This document shows positions 62,797 to 64,000 of a DNA stretch of 64,000 bases, in pieces. How positions within the stretch are numbered: the stretch's first letter is position 1; each line of letters starts with the position of its first letter. The notes below the pieces were generated by a model. That model did no database searches, had not been told where the DNA came from, and saw only the letters and a list, made by a program, of their open reading frames with translations. The translations under genes were made by a program, and so were the position numbers. The DNA is from Collinsella sp. MSK.8.10 (lineage in GTDB: Bacteria; Actinomycetota; Coriobacteriia; Coriobacteriales; Coriobacteriaceae), in assembly GCF_019041915.1 (NCBI RefSeq), contig NZ_JAHPYF010000003.1, forward strand, positions 62,001-126,000, given 5' to 3'.

Positions 62797-63597
62797 ATGG
62801 CAGCACGTGCGGACAACGTTTCGCGTGTCGACCATGATGGAGTTACGTTGGTGGAAGGCGCGACATCCGATGTTCGCTTTGCCTTTACCGAGCGCGCCGG
62901 TGGTGTTTCCGAAGATGCGTACTCCTCACTCAACTTGGGCTCGCATGTTGGCGATGACCCCTTTGCTGTTCAAGAAAATCGTCGTCGCGCGCTCGAGGCT
63001 ATGGGTGCCGCCGAGTGCGAGCACAACCTGCTCGTTCCCAATCAGGTCCATGGTGACCATATCGTTGCGGTGACCTCGAACGGCGCCGATGACCTTGAGG
63101 ACGTCCGCGAGCAGATTGCCGAGGGCTGCGATGCCATCGTCTGTACGGCGCATAACGTGCCCGTGCTGCTCTGCTTTGCCGACTGCGTTCCCGTGGTGCT
63201 GGTGGCCCCTGGCGGATTTGCCGTGGTGCACTCCGGTTGGAAGGGTACGATTGCACGTATTTCCGCCAAGGCGTGCCAGGCGCTTTGCGATGCTGCCGGC
63301 TGCGATGCGAGCGACGTTTCCGCCTATATCGGCCCCCATATCTTGGGCGACGAATATGAAGTATCCCAGGAGCTCATGGATCGCTTTGCCGCCGAGTTCT
63401 CTTGCATCGATGCGAGTACCTCTCGCATGCTCGATCTTTCCGCTGCCATTCGCGAGGCGCTGGTAGATGTCGGTGTCGACGCGGATAATATCGTGGATAC
63501 CCAGCTTTCGACCGTGCGTCAGAACGACCGCTTTTATTCCTACCGTAACGAGGACGGCACCTGTGGGCGCCATGCTGCGATCGGCGTGATGCTATGA
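62797..63597 (+). CDS. pgeF: Multicopper polyphenol oxidase / purine nucleoside phosphorylase family (PgeF/YlmD)
   Basis: 266 residues. DUF152 (laccase-domain) protein; relatives act as purine nucleoside phosphorylases/adenosine deaminases and, in Escherichia coli YfiH, edit wrong amino acids in cell-wall precursors. Conserved features: FTERAGGVSEDAYSSLNLGSHVGDDP, VPNQVHGDHI, a Cys-His core in LLCFADCVPVVL with VHSGWKGT, and C-terminal FYSYRNEDGTCGRHAAI. ATG 62797 follows AGGAGG. It lies just downstream of ftsZ, as in many Gram-positives. pstS overlaps its stop by 4 bases. Confidence 0.88.
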   Translation: MAARADNVSRVDHDGVTLVEGATSDVRFAFTERAGGVSEDAYSSLNLGSHVGDDPFAVQENRRRALEAMGAAECEHNLLVPNQVHGDHIVAVTSNGADDLEDVREQIAEGCDAIVCTAHNVPVLLCFADCVPVVLVAPGGFAVVHSGWKGTIARISAKACQALCDAAGCDASDVSAYIGPHILGDEYEVSQELMDRFAAEFSCIDASTSRMLDLSAAIREALVDVGVDADNIVDTQLSTVRQNDRFYSYRNEDGTCGRHAAIGVML

Positions 63598-64000
63598 GAA
63601 AGATCGTATCGGTCCTGAGCGCCGCTGTGCTTACACTTACGCTGTGCGCCTGTTCTTCGGGATCTTCTACCTCTTCCATTACCGTCGCCGGCTCCACGAC
63701 CTGCCTTCCTATCGCCGAGATTGCGGCCGAGGGCTTTAAGGAGGAGACCGGCATCGACGTGCTCGTTTCCGGTTTGGGTTCTTCCGCTGGCATCGAGGCC
63801 GTCAGCGCCGGCACGGCCGATATCGCCAGCTCCTCCCGTGGACTCAATGCCGACGAACAGGATTTGGGCCTGACTCCCATCGTCATTGCCCACGACGGTA
63901 TCGCGGTCATCGTGAACGACGATAACCCGGTCGATAACCTCTCGACCGAGCAGCTCCGCGATATTTACGCCGGCAAGATCACCAACTGGAAAGAAGTCGG
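63594..64000 (+). CDS. pstS: Phosphate ABC transporter substrate-binding lipoprotein PstS, N-terminal part
   Basis: First 135 residues, frame open at the right edge. A lipoprotein signal peptide ends LTLCAC, giving the lipidated Cys (about 20), then a Ser-rich spacer and SITVAGSTTCLPIAEIAAEGFKEETG, the phosphate-binding GST motif. DIASSSRGL and PIVIAHDGIAVIVN follow, then LRDIYAGKITNWKEVG, typical of PstS. ATG 63594 overlaps the pgeF stop (ATGA). pstCAB are expected beyond the edge. Phosphate specificity is likely but not proven. Confidence 0.88.
   Translation, partial: MRKIVSVLSAAVLTLTLCACSSGSSTSSITVAGSTTCLPIAEIAAEGFKEETGIDVLVSGLGSSAGIEAVSAGTADIASSSRGLNADEQDLGLTPIVIAHDGIAVIVNDDNPVDNLSTEQLRDIYAGKITNWKEV

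Overview
The window is about 64 kb of moderately high-GC chromosome from an anaerobic, fermentative actinobacterium, most likely a gut Coriobacteriia of the Collinsella type. Four things point there: high-GC codon use, tandem acetate kinases with a nearby pta, an arginine deiminase cluster, and a dcw (division and cell wall) cluster in actinobacterial order with no ftsA next to ftsZ. The genus is inferred from gene content and style; no rRNA or other marker is present. I found no tRNA, rRNA, CRISPR array, prophage or insertion sequence.

Layout. 1-2.9 kb: a partial lysA (minus) preceded by a lysine riboswitch, divergent from an M20 amidohydrolase. 2.9-5.8 kb: a small membrane protein, an FxLYD protein whose ribosome binding site lies inside a long hairpin, and a helix-turn-helix protein paired with a membrane Ser/Thr kinase. 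5.8-10.1 kb: a secreted coiled-coil cell-wall protein, a MOSC protein, and a probable D-aspartate ligase plus aspartate racemase pair. 10.2-13.7 kb: an ECF transporter operon (S-A-A-T) behind a 22-codon leader peptide with three consecutive Trp codons and a terminator. 13.8-17.1 kb: an LPXTG-anchored C69 dipeptidase, a 30-residue membrane protein and a lipid kinase. 17.2-21.5 kb: RNase D, a membrane metallopeptidase, exonuclease VII and a HIT protein. 21.5-23.7 kb: a lower-GC LysR/MFS pair, possibly acquired. 23.8-27.9 kb: two acetate kinases and convergent pta. 28-30.3 kb: glf and a glycosyltransferase. 30.5-36.7 kb: P1 peptidase, Maf, DJ-1, an RNA uracil methyltransferase and polyphosphate kinase, all minus. 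37.3-41.2 kb: arcA, arcB and a YfcC/ArcD transporter, with a hairpin after each gene. 41.8-46.6 kb: DUF1846, a winged-helix protein, pyrG and a Xer recombinase. 47.1-63.6 kb: mraZ, rsmH, ftsL-like, ftsI, murF, mraY, murD, ftsW, murG, murC, murB, ftsQ, ftsZ and pgeF; then the start of pstS.

How it works together. Several parts bear on the cell envelope: lysine supply (lysA), a possible D-Asp cross-bridge (ligase and racemase), galactofuranose (glf), the dcw cluster, and a secreted cell-wall protein. A shared TCAACYTGAA dyad occurs upstream of mraZ, ftsZ and the secreted protein. At ftsZ it lies in a 19-bp spacer, the geometry of promoters activated by MerR-family proteins. Energy metabolism is represented by the Pta-AckA and arginine deiminase routes.

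The strongest regulatory signals are the lysine riboswitch with a readable translational switch, the Trp leader of the ECF operon, the shared division-gene dyad, phased TGGG boxes before mraZ, and a recurrent class of long perfect intergenic inverted repeats, several with a second hairpin nested inside.
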